Shown: positions 33,448 to 46,600 of the stretch, in pieces
Position numbering within the stretch: position 1 is the first letter of the stretch
How the letters are laid out: every line of letters starts with the position of its first letter
Assembly (NCBI GenBank): GCA_026874595.1
Contig: CM049318.1
Span: 4,029,741-4,093,740, forward strand
DNA: 64,000 nt
Origin: Sipunculus nudus
Lineage: Eukaryota > Annelida > Sipuncula > Golfingiida > Sipunculidae
Direction: 5' to 3'
Notes under the pieces: generated by a model
The model's database searches: none
What the model saw: only the letters and a program-made list of their open reading frames with translations
What the model was told of the DNA's origin: nothing
Made by a program: the position numbers and the translations under genes

Positions 33448-34698
33448 GATGCCGGTCAGAGACAGTCATAAGAGTTTTTTTAAGTAATTGGAGAGATTTT
33501 GTTTTGGCAATGAGCTGGTCTGAGGTCTCAATGGGGTTCTTCGCTAACTATGTTATCTACGGTTCTCTATCCATTTAGTTAAGAATATAAAATACCCCCA
33601 GCTATATTTTTTTGTGCATGGGCGATAATGTCAGAAGAGGGCTCTGCCACATAAACAAGCAGAACATATTGTATTACAGGAAAACACACATAGGTACTGT
33701 TATATGGTGTAAGGGGTGGTTTAGGGACCCAGTAAGAGTAACGGATTCCTGGCGTGGAACTTAACATAGACCTTAAACAATCTTTCAATTAAGGCAGATA
33801 AAGACAGTTTTCAATCGCCAAAGCTGTCATGATAAATGAAAGTCCAATTGTTTTCTGACTGGGACAGTTTTTTGTACTGGACAAATATTATCCAATGATA
33901 CATTTCATGTTTTCAAGCGTGTTCCTTGTTCACATCAGGCAAGCTAGTGATTCAAAGAAAAATAAAACTTGCTGTCGTATGTTTGAAGTTATAAATGTTC
34001 ATGCCATGCCCTATCAACAAGGTACGTTTAATTTATCTTGCAAAGACCGCTTCGAGGCTCCAAACGGCTTATTGACTCTAAAATCACTATCCTTCAGAAC
34101 AAACAACCAATATTCCACACAAAGAGTAAGTGTACAATGCATCGATTTTAAGTTTGACTGATGTTTGGTTTATTTTAAGACTCTCAACGGAGTTTTTTTT
34201 ATTTCTATCTTCTTGTTTGGTTTAGGAATTTATGATACGTTTATTCTTTTCTATATTTCTCTGTGGTTGCTCCGGAAATCCGATATGGCGGATTTTCCAA
34301 GAATTACCTTTGACCAGAGTAATAGTAAGAGGAATGATTAGCACCTGAATTTTACATTTGACCATGACCACATTTTCATGGTCTTAACCTGGGGAATTCC
34401 CTTGAAGCCGTCTGGTTGATTACAGACCTATATTTCTGCCTTTAATATATTTAGCTTAAATTACCTGAAGTTTTTGTTGACGGTACTAGGTATTTTCTTG
34501 CGCAAGACTCTCTATCTGGTTGTTACGTCCTTTGCAGACAACTAACACAAAATATGACGTGCACAACTGGCGACTTCTCTGCGCTCCTAATTATCTGCAC
34601 GCTGTGTTCCGGTGTTATTCATAAATCACACTAAAACAAATAACATTACAATTAACCAACCACATTCTCGAATAAATTCCCAGTCAGTCACATGTATG
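33448..34698. other. Unassigned DNA
   Basis: Several short frames, for example 33895–34161 on the + strand, show no family resemblance and no convincing splice context. No repeat boundary was identified. Confidence 0.4.
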
Positions 34699-34704
34699 AA
34701 TATT

Positions 34705-34801
34705 TACGGAGCCCGGGAGACGACATGGTGAAAAATATTTATTAATTCGTGCGCAATCTGTATTAACGTATATTATGTATCTATCCATCTATATATCTAT
34801 A

Positions 34802-34862
<61 letters not shown>

Positions 34863-35235
34863 CTTATCGTGTGTGAATATTTATGCACTTTTCTAATCTG
34901 ATCATTTATATATACATATATACATTCATGTTAATTTTTTACTTTCTTTTAATTTATACGCAGGAGAGCAGTTGCATTAGCCTTATCGACTACTTTGTTG
35001 TCCTATTGATATAATATTTTTCCACCTTGGAAATATATTTTTCACACCTAATAATTCGTGTGCATGGATTAGTTATTCGTGCGCACGAATTAATAAATAT
35101 TTTTTCCACCTTAGAAATTTATTTTTTCACACTGAGTAATTCTTGGCCACGAATTAGTAATTCGTGTGCACGGATTAGTAATTCGTGCGCACGAATTAAT
35201 AAATATTTTCACCATGTCGTCTTCCGGGCTCCGTA
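34705..35235. mobile_element. Palindromic MITE, 6-bp duplication AATATT
   Basis: Begins TACGGAGCCCGGGAGACGAC and ends with its inverse, GTCGTCTTCCGGGCTCCGTA. It is flanked by the direct repeat AATATT (34699–34704 and 35236–35241). The interior has an (AT)n run (34804–34859) and several back-to-back copies of the ATTCGTGCGCACGAATTA palindrome with TTTTTCCACCTT spacers, so the core has expanded by tandem duplication. Confidence 0.82.
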
Positions 35236-35570
35236 AATATTAATTAAGCCTGCCTCCATATTTAAGGTTCGTGAGAATCCCACACCTGTCACAGCTTCGT
35301 TGACCTGTAATCCAACTCTTTGAAATCTACGTACCGCTCTACGTACCACTCTTGAACGTTAATGGTCGTCCATTGCGTCTGGCAAACGACTTCCCACATC
35401 TGACATGTGATATCGAAAGCTGGAGATGTACCGGGCACCCTACGCTTAACACATAAAACGTTTGTCATGACTTCATATCACAATCAAATTGAAAACAATA
35501 AAATAACTATATAAATCTACATTGATCCAACGGGTTTGTGAGCATGCGGTTGATTAAAACTTAAAGGGGC

Positions 35571-35860
35571 CTATTCCGTCATCTGTTCACTAAAGATAAT
35601 CAGTTGAACCTTAAATAAGAGTAAGCCAGAATCAGCAAATCTTAACACACAGGTGATACCTTTTGTGAATAACATGCGGGTTATCCACCAAAATAATAAT
35701 AAAAAAGGACATCTCACAGTAAGTCGGACAAAGTTGATTTTTGCAAAGGTGTTTCAACTACTGACATTTCAACTTTCGCACATATGCAACCAAAAAACAT
35801 CAGGTCGCATGGTTTATTCGTTTGTCAATATTGCTGTGTTTACTAACAGCTTGTAGATAA
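35571..35860. mobile_element. TTAAAGGGGCC repeat, intergenic copy
   Basis: Begins TTAAAGGGGCCTATTCCGTC and shares ordered blocks with 30388–30710 in gene A. Both copies have the same orientation. No coding capacity of its own is recognised. Confidence 0.6.
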
Positions 35861-36359
35861 ACAAGCTCAAACCTCAGTATAAGAACTTGAAATCACATGA
35901 GTTATATATAGTCGGTGAATAGCTGGCTTTATGTCAACCGTGGCTTATCAGATGATTTACCATCTGGCCGCAAGGGGTCTATCTATCAATAATGTACACC
36001 TTAATCAAAACACTTGAACACTTGAAAACAAATGAACAGTATATTAAAGCAGTAGTAAATCATTCAAATTACCTTGATGTCACAGAAAGTCATTGATCCC
36101 AGTATACTTAGCCGATATAATGCTACGAGGGAGATATTCACCGCACATGATGTTAGCGCAAACCAAGCAAGGGGCATCGAAAACCCACCAGTGCAAGCCT
36201 GTTGCTGTTAAATTGGCAAAAAAAACATGGCCTTTGGCTATCTGAATTTCCTTTTCTTCTTCTGCTGACTGTCGGCAAGTTCTCATTTTGTTATCTAGAA
36301 CAATGCTGGGATTTAATTCACATGATTTCAGATCTGTTCACACCGTTTGTATGAGTGTA
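35861..36359. other. Unassigned DNA
   Basis: No gene or repeat recognised. The minus-strand frame at 36080–36286 has no family resemblance. Confidence 0.4.
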
Positions 36360-37300
36360 AAAATATTCAGGGAGGTCCAGAAAAAAATCTCCTTGGAAAC
36401 ATGAAATAAGGTCTCTGTTACCCATATTCTTCGAGCTATGGGTCTCATAAAAACCCCCGGAATAATAAAAAAAAATTGACACAAAAGCTCAAGTATCAGA
36501 ATAAATACTGCATTGATCACCACAATTCTTTGCAGGAATTATGATTATGGAGTGTTCCATTAGTTCCTGCAACTTGTTGGCACCGCCTGTATTTTTTTTT
36601 CTAATTTTACGATGATTTTCTCAATTTGTGATACCTTCAAGGAAGCAGTCATCTGTTTACAAGGCATACATTGTATCGCTAGACCTGGAATCATCTAACT
36701 TGACATCAAGGGAGGTCCATGAAAAGTCTCTCTGGAAACGTTAAATTAGGTCTCTGTTACCCATATCCTCCGAGCTATTTGGCTCCAAAACATCCCCCCC
36801 CCCGAATATTTTACAAAAATTGATACAAAAGCTCCAGTATCTATATAATGCATTGGTTGCTATGATGTTTGCTTGCATATTGATCATGTAGTATTTTATC
36901 AGTTCCTTTAGACTGGTGGCGCCACCTGTATTTTTCGATTATTTACGCATTGTTATCTTTTTTGAGACCTCAAAATAAAGCAGTCATATGTTAACCAGGG
37001 AGGTCCGTGAGAATTCTTCATGAAATTAGGTTTCTGTTACCCATATCCTTCAAACTATGAGGCTCGTATATAGCCTCCAGAATAATTAAAAATTTGATAA
37101 GCAAGCCAAAGTATCAGAATAACTGAAGCATTGATCGCCTTGTTTTTTTTGTTTTTTTTTCATACATGTTGATCATGCAGTGTTTCATGGGTTCCTGTAG
37201 ACTGATGGCACAACTTGGATTTTCACCTTATTTTGACGTATTTTTTTCCTTTATTTTAGAGATCTTCACTCTGGGAGTCATGTTGCCCATTGTTCAATTT
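36360..37300. repeat. About 345-bp tandem repeat, three degenerate units
   Basis: GGGAGGTCC–(A/T)GAAAA, then AGGTCTCTGTTACCCATAT, then GAGCTAT–GGCTC, then GTTCCT–AGACTG–TGGC blocks recur in order from about 36368, 36712 and 37000. The AGACTGGTGGC … ACCTGTATTTTT segment is also present inside the MITE at 16535–16857, so the unit includes an interspersed sequence. Confidence 0.75.
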
Positions 37301-37591
37301 TCCCTGAATTGAGCTGAGCGTCATGGCCAATGAACTTCTAGTATTTTTGCTTGACTGGTTTAGCCACCCTACCCGCTTGAGATTCTGCACTTAAAGATCA
37401 GATAAGTTTCATCCCATATACCACAGATGGCGCTAGTATATAAGGAAGACAAGGTAGATTCAGAGTAAGAGTAACAAACTGCCTTGATACATACTAGCAG
37501 TTGCCGTCAAGTGGCACTGAGATAAAACATTAAGAAATCATTTTAAATGTCACTGGATTTATAGGGAAATAATTAAAATGTCCCCTTTTAG

Positions 37592-37817
37592 GACACACAT
37601 TGTATCAGTCCAAACAGTTCAAGACCAAACACGTGCATATCCCAGGCGTGACCACAGGGAGAGTTCTGTTCAGTGCGTCTAAAAGTCCACCGTCCCTTAT
37701 AGACTACATCTACTCCCACTCCAACGTCAGTTATAGACTACATCTACCCCAATTCCTAGGTTACCGCTCAAGAATAGAAAACTACGAGCGTCTGATAATT
37801 CAGTTTCCCTGGCTAAG
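37592..37817 (+). CDS. Unassigned candidate exon
   Basis: 226 nt open frame bounded by a good acceptor (TCCCCTTTTAG) and a GTAACA donor, entering in phase 1 and leaving in phase 2. It encodes about 75 residues including IPGVTTGRVLFSASKSPPSL and RIENYERLIIQFPWL. The phases match exon 12 of gene B, but I see no convincing sequence match and no domain cysteine. It also contains a partial internal repeat, TTATAGACTACATCTAC, twice. It may be chance. Confidence 0.25.
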
Positions 37818-38410
37818 GTAACACATATCTGCGAGTTAGCGTATATATACTCACATAAGTCTTTGATGTCTTTTCAAGCTTTTCCAAATATCGTTTGAAC
37901 TTGGTTAAAGTATATTTGCTTTTTTACATGGATCACCATAAAAAGTCTGCTAGTATGCATAAATTCCTGTGTACACATACCATGCACAACCTATGGTACA
38001 CCACATCACAGGTAAATGCCCTTACATACAGTGGATGAGCATATCATCTGCAATGATCAACGTAAAAACTCCAAAACTAATGAGACAGAACGGACACAGG
38101 TGGAAACAAATGAGCAATTATGATACTGATATATCCTAAAACACACTTGGTCGATTGACAGCAAACACAAACAATAAAGAATTCACTTAATACATGGGAA
38201 AAAAGACGAACTAATAGACCAAACTGCATATTGTTCTTCTTAACAAATTTTCGGGAAAAAATAGCATTTGATTCAAAATATGTTTAAAGTCATTATTAAA
38301 AATATTTGGCAAAACAATGTTAATCGTGAGAACATAGTTATTACACTTTTAAACTACGCAGTTTGTGTAAGTTAGATGAATTACTAGCTTGACTCTCGTT
38401 GAAGCAATCA
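37818..38410. other. Unassigned DNA
   Basis: No gene or repeat recognised. Confidence 0.4.
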
Positions 38411-40376
38411 TTTTTAGCTCAGCTGACTATTAGCCATCTGAGCTATAGTCGTGGTCCTTTGTCCGTCGTCCGTCCGGCCGTCCGTCCGTTAACAGGGCAC
38501 GTTTTAAAACTGTTGGACCTACGAATCCAATATTCTGCATACCATTAGATGTCCCCAAAATCTCCTACCATACCAAAAATTGGGTCATTAGAACTTCGTT
38601 CCTTCGAGATATTAAGGAAAAACCTCCGTTTTCCATAAAAAACCATTGTTACACTTCAAGGCTGCCTAATATCAAAACCACTGATCTGTTTTTGATCAGA
38701 TTTAGTATATATATTCTTCCATACATTTTCTGTGCACATACCAAAAATTAGGTCAGAATTGGGTATTATTTTGAAGTTATGGGGCAAAACATAATGCAAT
38801 TTTTAAAAAAAATCAGGAAATATATTTACTCACCTAACATGAGAATTGCTGAACCTAGAGACTTTTTTTCAGGAATATAACTTTATTTAATCAAGATTCA
38901 ATTTTTACCCAAAATTAGATCTGAATTTTGCAAATTGTTCAAGTTATTAGCATAAATAAAAAATCAATACCTTAAATTTTGTCCAAATTTGGCAGTGGCA
39001 CGTTTTTTTCCCTGTAAGTACAGTTGATTTTATTTTCACAGCATATATACATAAGGATTTAATCTTTTAAAATCTGAAATTTCAAAGAAATTGTTTGAAA
39101 AGAGTAGCTTTTATTCAAGTTTTCATACACCATGTCAAGTGTTGTTTACATCTGGCCCACCTAGTAGTACAGCCTTCACTTGCATTATGTAACCCACCCC
39201 AGGCAGCTTGCCTTGGCCCAGCTTGGCCACTACTAGCAGGCTTCCCCTCTGCCCCTCTGCCCTGCACTCACCCACCCCCCCCCCCCCCCAGCTGGTGCAT
39301 AAACTAGATGAATGTTATAATTTTCTGTATTTTATTTTGTTCTTGGATATGCTACATTTTAGATTTTGTATTGTACCACCAGGGTTACAGTGATTAAAGT
39401 GCACATTTAATTGTGTCCACAAAGTGATGTATTGCTATGAAAGTGTGGATGTTCATCAGATAAGTAATGCTTTACTTCAGAGGAGTAAAAACTTCACCAG
39501 GTGTGAAATTGAGTATTAATTCCAGTAGTAAATTTAGACTGGGATAGTAATTAGCACAATGATATTGTTTGTCCCTCATTCAACCAACAGTGTGTTTACT
39601 TTATTGGAAAAGATGTTTTATTTTATCAAATTTACTGAATCTTTTATTTTATTTTGATGAATAAAATTAAGTATGTACTGAAAACTCCAATGTGCAAAAC
39701 TTTTTAATAGTGATTCAAGTGATTTCTACATCCACCTTCGTGCTGCCCTCACTTTTCCCTTCTCCGAACCCAATCCCAAAGTCAGCCTCAGTAAGCAAGA
39801 ACAAGATGAATCAGATATATTCATACTTTAATATTTTGTATAACTATTCGTCCATAAGTACCTATGTACATGCCAGAAATTATGTCAGTATTGTGTAATA
39901 TGTAGACATAGTGGGCATCACAATAATGTACCTTGTCAAGACTAAAGAGATATTGTGTCATACGGTCACAAATTCATGAATCACTTCATCAGCATAGTTG
40001 ATCATAACATCATATCTGTCAAATTGAAAACTTGCAGACTACCATACACTTTAGATCCTTCAACAAATAGCCTTATCATCATTCTACTACTGCTTATTAC
40101 TGCTGTCATTGCATTCATATTTGCTCAAATATATCACAATTTTCAACCCCTCCTAAATAAATAAAAAATAAACCACTATATTTGACTCTATTAATCCATC
40201 AGTCAGGTAATTTCATTAATCATTTACTCACATATTACATTAAATTCCTTTATAATAGCCCAACATGTCCATGATATTCATAAGCTTTATCGACTTGATA
40301 TAGTATCACAGTGGAGAAACATTTATAGTCCAATCATGATCAGCTGAGCGCCGTGACCCATGGGTCCCTTGTTTTT
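38411..40376 (+). mobile_element. AGCTCAGCTGA element, copy 1
   Basis: Starts TTTTTAGCTCAGCTGACTAT, then a GTCCGTCC run, and ends GATCAGCTGAGCGCCGTGAC then CCATGGGTCCCTTGTTTTT. A longer inverted copy lies at 60441–63775. Elements opening with AGCTCA…GTCCGTCGTCCGTCC are a familiar repeat type in molluscan genomes. No transposase or reverse transcriptase is seen. A poly-C run lies near 39277–39289. It lacks about 590 bp present in copy 2. Confidence 0.8.
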
Positions 40377-41177
40377 ATTACAATTTAAACTATTAAAAGA
40401 CAATTCCAGAAAATAACATGCCCGCGAATGATCGATCCATGTCAGTTCGCCAATTTTTAGTATCGCGAACTTGTCATGTACTAAAGTATGCCATTGATAT
40501 TTACTGTAATAAAAGACAGGTGATGGGTATTCACCGATGGAACCATTCCACTGATATACAGGACTATATGTATATAACCTTTAGTGCAGAGGTTGTTACA
40601 CTATAAACTCGGACGTAGGCACCATATCCCAATGCTTCCTTCCTTTCAAAGATGACTTGAGAGAATAGCACTGACGTGTCATAAGTACCCCAACACAAAT
40701 TAAAAAAACTTAGGGGTAACTTTAATGTAAGACACTATTAGTTTATGTGTATGTTTTCTCAAACATTTATGTCTCAAAGAATCAGTGTTTAAATTCATTC
40801 CTGACGTATATTTGAACTCTAATAACTAGGTTTTTTTTTGTGACAAAATTCTTACTTTAGCCCTTAGTATATACTTTCCAAACATTCAAAGCAATATATA
40901 TATTCACTTTTAAATAAATATTCCTTGGTAAAACTGTAAATGAACTCGTGGAGCTGTTGACATTTCCCATTGCGACATTACCTTATGATCAATTATGACC
41001 CATTGATCATTCAAATAACAGGGGTCAAGTCTAAAGTTTGCAAAGTTCTTCTGTGACGTTATACGACGCATTGTGTGTTAAAATTCCCTGTCATTCTTTA
41101 CCGTATGTAATTTTTGTTTATATTATTGTTGACCGGGGAATATTGTGCTCAATATGGCACCTCAACTTTTCGTGCAG
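40377..41177. other. Unassigned DNA before the orphan exon
   Basis: No signal-peptide exon ending in a phase-1 donor could be found that would serve the exon at 41178. Confidence 0.4.
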
Positions 41178-41356
41178 GTGTCAAATGTTCACTGGGTAAA
41201 AACCATGTGACGTTTATGAGAGCGGCTATTAGTACCGTACAGACTCCAAACGACCTCGTGAATCTGGTGCCCACGTTATTTACATACGAACGGAACCTGT
41301 TTGTCTTCAGGGTAAAGGCCTGCAATGACGCATATTTATACCGGTACGGCCGCGTG
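41178..41356 (+). CDS. Orphan copy of Methyltransf_FA exon 2
   Basis: 179 nt, exactly the length and phase (1 in, 0 out) of exon 2 in genes A and B, with intact splice sites (TTTTCGTGCAG acceptor, GTG|GTGAGT donor) and no stops. It encodes HVTFMRAAISTVQTPNDLV and FVFRVKACNDAYLYRYGRV, closer to gene A exon 2 than to gene B exon 2. It lies 1.5 kb upstream of the gene B start codon and no exon 3 follows before that start. It could be the relic of another gene copy, the displaced start of a rearranged copy, or an alternative 5' exon. Confidence 0.8.
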
Positions 41357-42885
41357 GTGAGTACTCTAAATTTATTGTTTTACGTTAAATCTAAAGAATG
41401 TCAGTTGACACTTGAATCATAATCCTTTGAAGTAAAAGATGATGTACCATTGTTGGAGAAAAATAAAAGAGACCTACTGAAAATTACTGATTTTTTTAAT
41501 AATCAGCTTTTCCAAACTCCACCAGATAAAGAAACATGCAGAAACAAGCATGCAGCATTTAAACTTATTTATTTTACATGGACTGTACATATGTTATTAT
41601 AATTATATTATATTATATTATATTATATTTATATCTTCTTAGTAGTGGGTGCATTTACAATATATATCATCCATGATGACCGAGTCGGTGACGATTGGCT
41701 AATGGCTGCATTTTATCAAACTTTTTCTGAAATCAAATGTATTGCATTGTATTTTACTATATTGTATTGTATAAACATCTCTGCGTGCTGTATGCTATAA
41801 ATCTGTGCGGTGTCTCCTGTCACTCTAAGCTTTTCGATGCATTATGAAATATGTCTCTCCGAGTTGTCTAAAATCAATAGGTGTGCCTTCCACATTGCAT
41901 GCTTCAAGATAATGTACGGGCAACAGATCGTTACTTTCTTGATTCATTTCAAAGTCAGGCATAAGGCAAAACACAGTAAAATTAAGAACTGGGAAAATAT
42001 CTTACAAATTAACAATATATGTATATTTGCATCTGCTGTAAATTACTTAAATGTGTTTACTCAGTGCACACTTAGTCGTAAAACAGTTTAGAAGTACAGC
42101 CATAAGGAGTTACATATAAATTCATTAGAATAGGTCAGTCATAATTTATTAAGTTGATTGTGGCGGCTCATGAGTCTATTACTCGCATAGAACGCCGGAA
42201 CATACCACTGTAATCGTAAGTGATCGTTATCAGTATATATTTTCCATTACTCGTGTGTCACTTTGTGTAAAAGTACTCCGTCGCCTCCTCCAGAAGGATA
42301 TGTGTTTGTATGTGTGTTTGTTCACAAAATAACTCGCGCAATCATGAACGAAATCCCATGAACGGATTTTGGGGAGGATCTGGTACATGAACTGGATTCA
42401 TGAACGTTATGAAGGAGCTTTCACAAATGTATTGTCACTTGTGCAATTATGAACCTGTGAATATGGGCCGAATATGTGAATGCTAACATGGCGTGTATTC
42501 GTTGGAATGCGGATTTCATGATGTAATCATGATAAGCTGTTTCGGGTTGTTTTATTGGGATACCGCTAAAGATTCAAAATAAAGCATTTATCAGTAAGAA
42601 ACTTTCTACAGTAAAGCAAAGACATTCTGCTAAACATAATAAATAATGGCATTTTATCATTATATGGATAAGTCGTTGCAATATAACATGTAACTTTCCG
42701 TTAGCGGGCCCATTAAAATCATGATTACGCTTCGCGAATATGATTGATGTTCATTTATATGGCATGTTTCCGTGACAACATTGCCCCTCCTTTGGACCAG
42801 TGGTCGTGAGGGTTTACATGTTACTATTTACACAATGGTTCACTGAGGTCTACCCAGCTGTGATGTAGGTCTGAACGGGAAAACC
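41357..42885. other. Region between orphan exon and gene B
   Basis: Contains ATATT repeats (41600–41630) and ATTGTATTG-like runs near 41740–41770. No exon 3 homologue is present. The stretch just upstream of 42886 must include the gene B promoter and 5' UTR, but no TATA box was recognised. Confidence 0.4.
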
Positions 42886-42928
42886 ATGGGATCTTGCAGC
42901 GTCAGACTTCTGCTCCTGTTGGCTTTTG
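42886..42928 (+). CDS. Gene B exon 1 (signal peptide)
   Basis: 43 nt, MGSCSVRLLLLLAF plus one base, donor G|GTAAGC. The short Arg-containing start followed by a leucine run is a typical signal peptide. Gene C exon 1 has the same length and pattern. Confidence 0.85.
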
Positions 42929-43638
42929 GTAAGCGAAAGAATCTCACTTTACGAAGTTGGCACCCTTTTTCACAAAATGATATTTAAATGCATTCGATTG
43001 CTTTTGTTTTACCCTCTCTCGAGTGCACCGTTTCATACTCAAATGATATTATATCGTGTTTTATGTCGTATAATTTTTTTTTAATTTATTATATGTGCAC
43101 ATTAATAATTAAAATATATATATATATATATATATCTAAAACTTATCTTTGACCAAAAAGATTAATCAAGCAAGAAGAGACAATAAATACACCTAAATTT
43201 AACAATATCTTATTTAAACCATTTGCATCGCTTATGAAATGTTTTATCTGACATTTAAATATTCGTAGAACAAAATAAGAATTTATCAAATAAAAAAAAA
43301 AACGTGATTCAACTGTTATGAAAAGAAAACGATTGGGATACAGCAGCAATCCTTGTCAGAAATTATTGTGAGTAAAACCCATGAAATGTCAAATATTGAG
43401 AAAAGAAAATAAATTAAAAAAATCAACCAGGTGTGATTAGAACCTAATCAGATCCTGAAAGTCACAGGATACATTTGCCAACTTAATTAGTAGATACGGG
43501 TAATACATTTGCGATATGAATATGAATTCTGTACAGACAGACAGATAGAGCTGATCATTATATTCCATTTCCCCGCTTATCTGAGACAAGGGATAATAAT
43601 TCAGGCTCCCCAGTAAAATGTCTTTGTTTAATGAATCG

Positions 43639-43688
<50 letters not shown>

Positions 43689-46600
43689 TAATGAGATATA
43701 TGATATGAAGTTATGACAAAGCGGTATCTAAATTTCCTGTTGTAATAACTTGTTTCTCTTTGCCGTTTCGTGTAAAAGGAAGGCATCACTCTTTTATATA
43801 TCCATTTACCATGTATAATAAGTACAAATGTATTTGAATATTAAGTAGCCAATCAGCTATTGATTTGAACATACAAAGATTACTGAGATCAAATATCAAA
43901 GCGCAGTGCTTATATTTCACATTCAATAGGACTAACGAGCGGGGAATCATACCATCCGGACAATTTTTTTAAAGATACATTATTTTTGTAGCTGCCGCAG
44001 GGGCACATGGAAAGAGTATGGTATCCTTTATGAAAACCGCCATGACTGTCATAAAGACACCAAATAATCTCACGGATCCTATGACGACACTGAAGGTGAA
44101 CGATCGAAATTTGTTCATTTTTAGTGTTAAGGCGTGCAACGACGTCCACCTTTACCTGCAGGGACGCGTGGTGAGGAATCAAATTTATGTATAGTGTAGC
44201 CGTTAAAAAAAACTAAAATATGCATTAACCAGAGAAAATAAACCAGAGGAAAGTTTTATTTATCAGACACTTAACGCAGTCCTCAGAACAATTGGTCAGT
44301 AATATATTCACAAGAAATTATCTCACTCGCAAAGTTAAGTGAACAACATTTTTTAGAATTTCCGAGGGTGATAGCCTATTCCTTCAAATAATGTCGGCAC
44401 CTTTTATTCATATTTTAAAAGTTCAAATCCACTAGCCACCATCCAAGCAAATTAACGAGCTACTAAGAAGCCAACCAAGAACTTAATTGGCTGCGGTACA
44501 TGTATATTTATGTTTAGCTACTCGCATAAAAAAACTTATTTATTATACTTTTGCAAAGTATAACTGCTACCAGATGACACTGTCGTGACATACACATACA
44601 GTCTTGAACTGAGAATAGAAAATAGGTCTTAAATATATATACAAAAGTACATAAAATTAGCAATATTTTTCATGAACTTTTGTTTTCTGTTTGTCATAAA
44701 TTGATTTTAGGGCGAAGATATATTGAAGACTGAAGTTCACATCGGAGGCTGGAGGAACAGCCGCTCAGCGGTCCGGATCTTTCCAGAAGGAGGGGAAGGT
44801 GTCCTGGATTCAGTCCAGGACACACCCGGTATCCTGAGCTGTCACGAGATGAGGACGTTCTGGTTGTCATGGAAACACCAGCGGATCCTCGTCGGAAGAG
44901 GTCCGATGTACGGCCAGCAGACATTTTTAGATTTCAACCAGACTGCTCATGGTTACGTTCATGACGTCAATGTGATTTACCTAGCAACTGGGAATGGGGC
45001 CTCCGGCCTTTGGCAGTTCCGAGAAAACCAAGGTGTGTTATAAGACAAACAAATGTTGCTATTTTTGCTTTCTTGATTTGACCTACGATAAAAATGTATG
45101 CATCATCTTAAAAGTAAAGGTTTGTGAAAGATCTGTTCAATGTTTCACTATATCCGAGTTCCTTAAAGAAAATATGAATCTTCAAACACGACGTCAGGGT
45201 TTGTGGGTTTATGTCGGGGTAACACTGTGGAATGACACACAGTATGATCTGTGTTCAATTTACAATTGCAGTTGACTCGCTAGTCGTGGATACAGACGGT
45301 ACTGAGGTCCTGTGGAAGACATCGGAAGGGGAATACAACGTGACATTCTTTGAGGTTCGAGCCTGCCATACTGCACTGATAGCGATGTCACCATACGTCG
45401 GCCTGTATGGACGCTCGGCCTACGAGATCGTCATTGGAGGCTGGGACAATACAAGATCTGTCATCAAAGAGTAAGTGAAAGAGCCAAGCATCGTGAGTAT
45501 TTCAGCATTCGAGGGCTCATAATAAATTCTGATATTTCTCTTCCATATGAGACAATGGCGGATCACTATGAGCAAACTATTAAATACAGGGGCGGATCCA
45601 AGATTTAAAAGAGGAGGGGTCCAACCCAGGGGGACTGGTGAAAATCTTGAAAAAAAAGTCTCATGAAACATCGCAAACATTGGTTTGAACCAGTTCAGAA
45701 AGGTAACTGCGGCAGAAAAATGGGTCCGGACTCCCTGGACCACAAAAGTATACTTTGCAAGTTTTTGCATGCTTCCACATGATATTAGTAGTACCAATTA
45801 AGTTCTACTGTTATCTAAATACTGATGCCAAAATCTGCCCTTTATCCTGTTACACCAGTCACCATGTCGTGACAGGTACTGGCGTTCTCCCAAATATTAG
45901 GTTGAATATTCAAAATTATTAGAAACCATGAATGTTTCTATTTCATTCCATTTATGGTGATCTGAGATAATCGGAATCATTTTCAGCTCCCTGGGTGATG
46001 GACCACCAGTAGCGACCTTGAACCTGGCAGGTTTGCTGGATTGTAACCGTTTTAAGCCTTTCTGGATAGGATGGGGGAACGATACCATCAATTTTGGCAA
46101 AGGATACACATATAACGAAGAAGAACTACTCAGATGGCAGGTGCCCGATGGAAGAAGCTGGCCAATCAGAAGTCTGGGATTCTCTACATTCGACGGTGTT
46201 CAGGGAACGTGGATTTTCCATGAAAATACAGGTATGCATGCATATACGCTGACTTTTTAAGTTGCTTCTTTTAACCTTTTCGAACTAGACCCAAATACGT
46301 TTGTACTAAAATCTTGCAAGTAATAGTAAACATTTTGTAGTAAAAAATGGCAAGTTCAAGGTCAATGTTTTATAACTTTGAAGATAAGCAAAAACCACTG
46401 AAGCTAGCTTTTTAGGGGCGGCTTAGGCCACGTAGTGAAAAACCTACAGTGAGGATAAGCTGTGCTGTTGTAAGATCTCCAGTATTGTTAAGTTTTAAAA
46501 ATTGAAGTTGTGACAGAGTAATAATCAAAGGTGACAAGCCTTATATGTATTTATTTTATCTAACTGTAAAGCTTTTGTCTGGGATAGGCTTTTTGTGACT

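Noticed and set aside
41114-41177. Hydrophobic start in front of the orphan exon read as a signal peptide
   Set aside because: The frame begins with TTG, not ATG, and a strong acceptor at 41177 matches the paralogous exon start.
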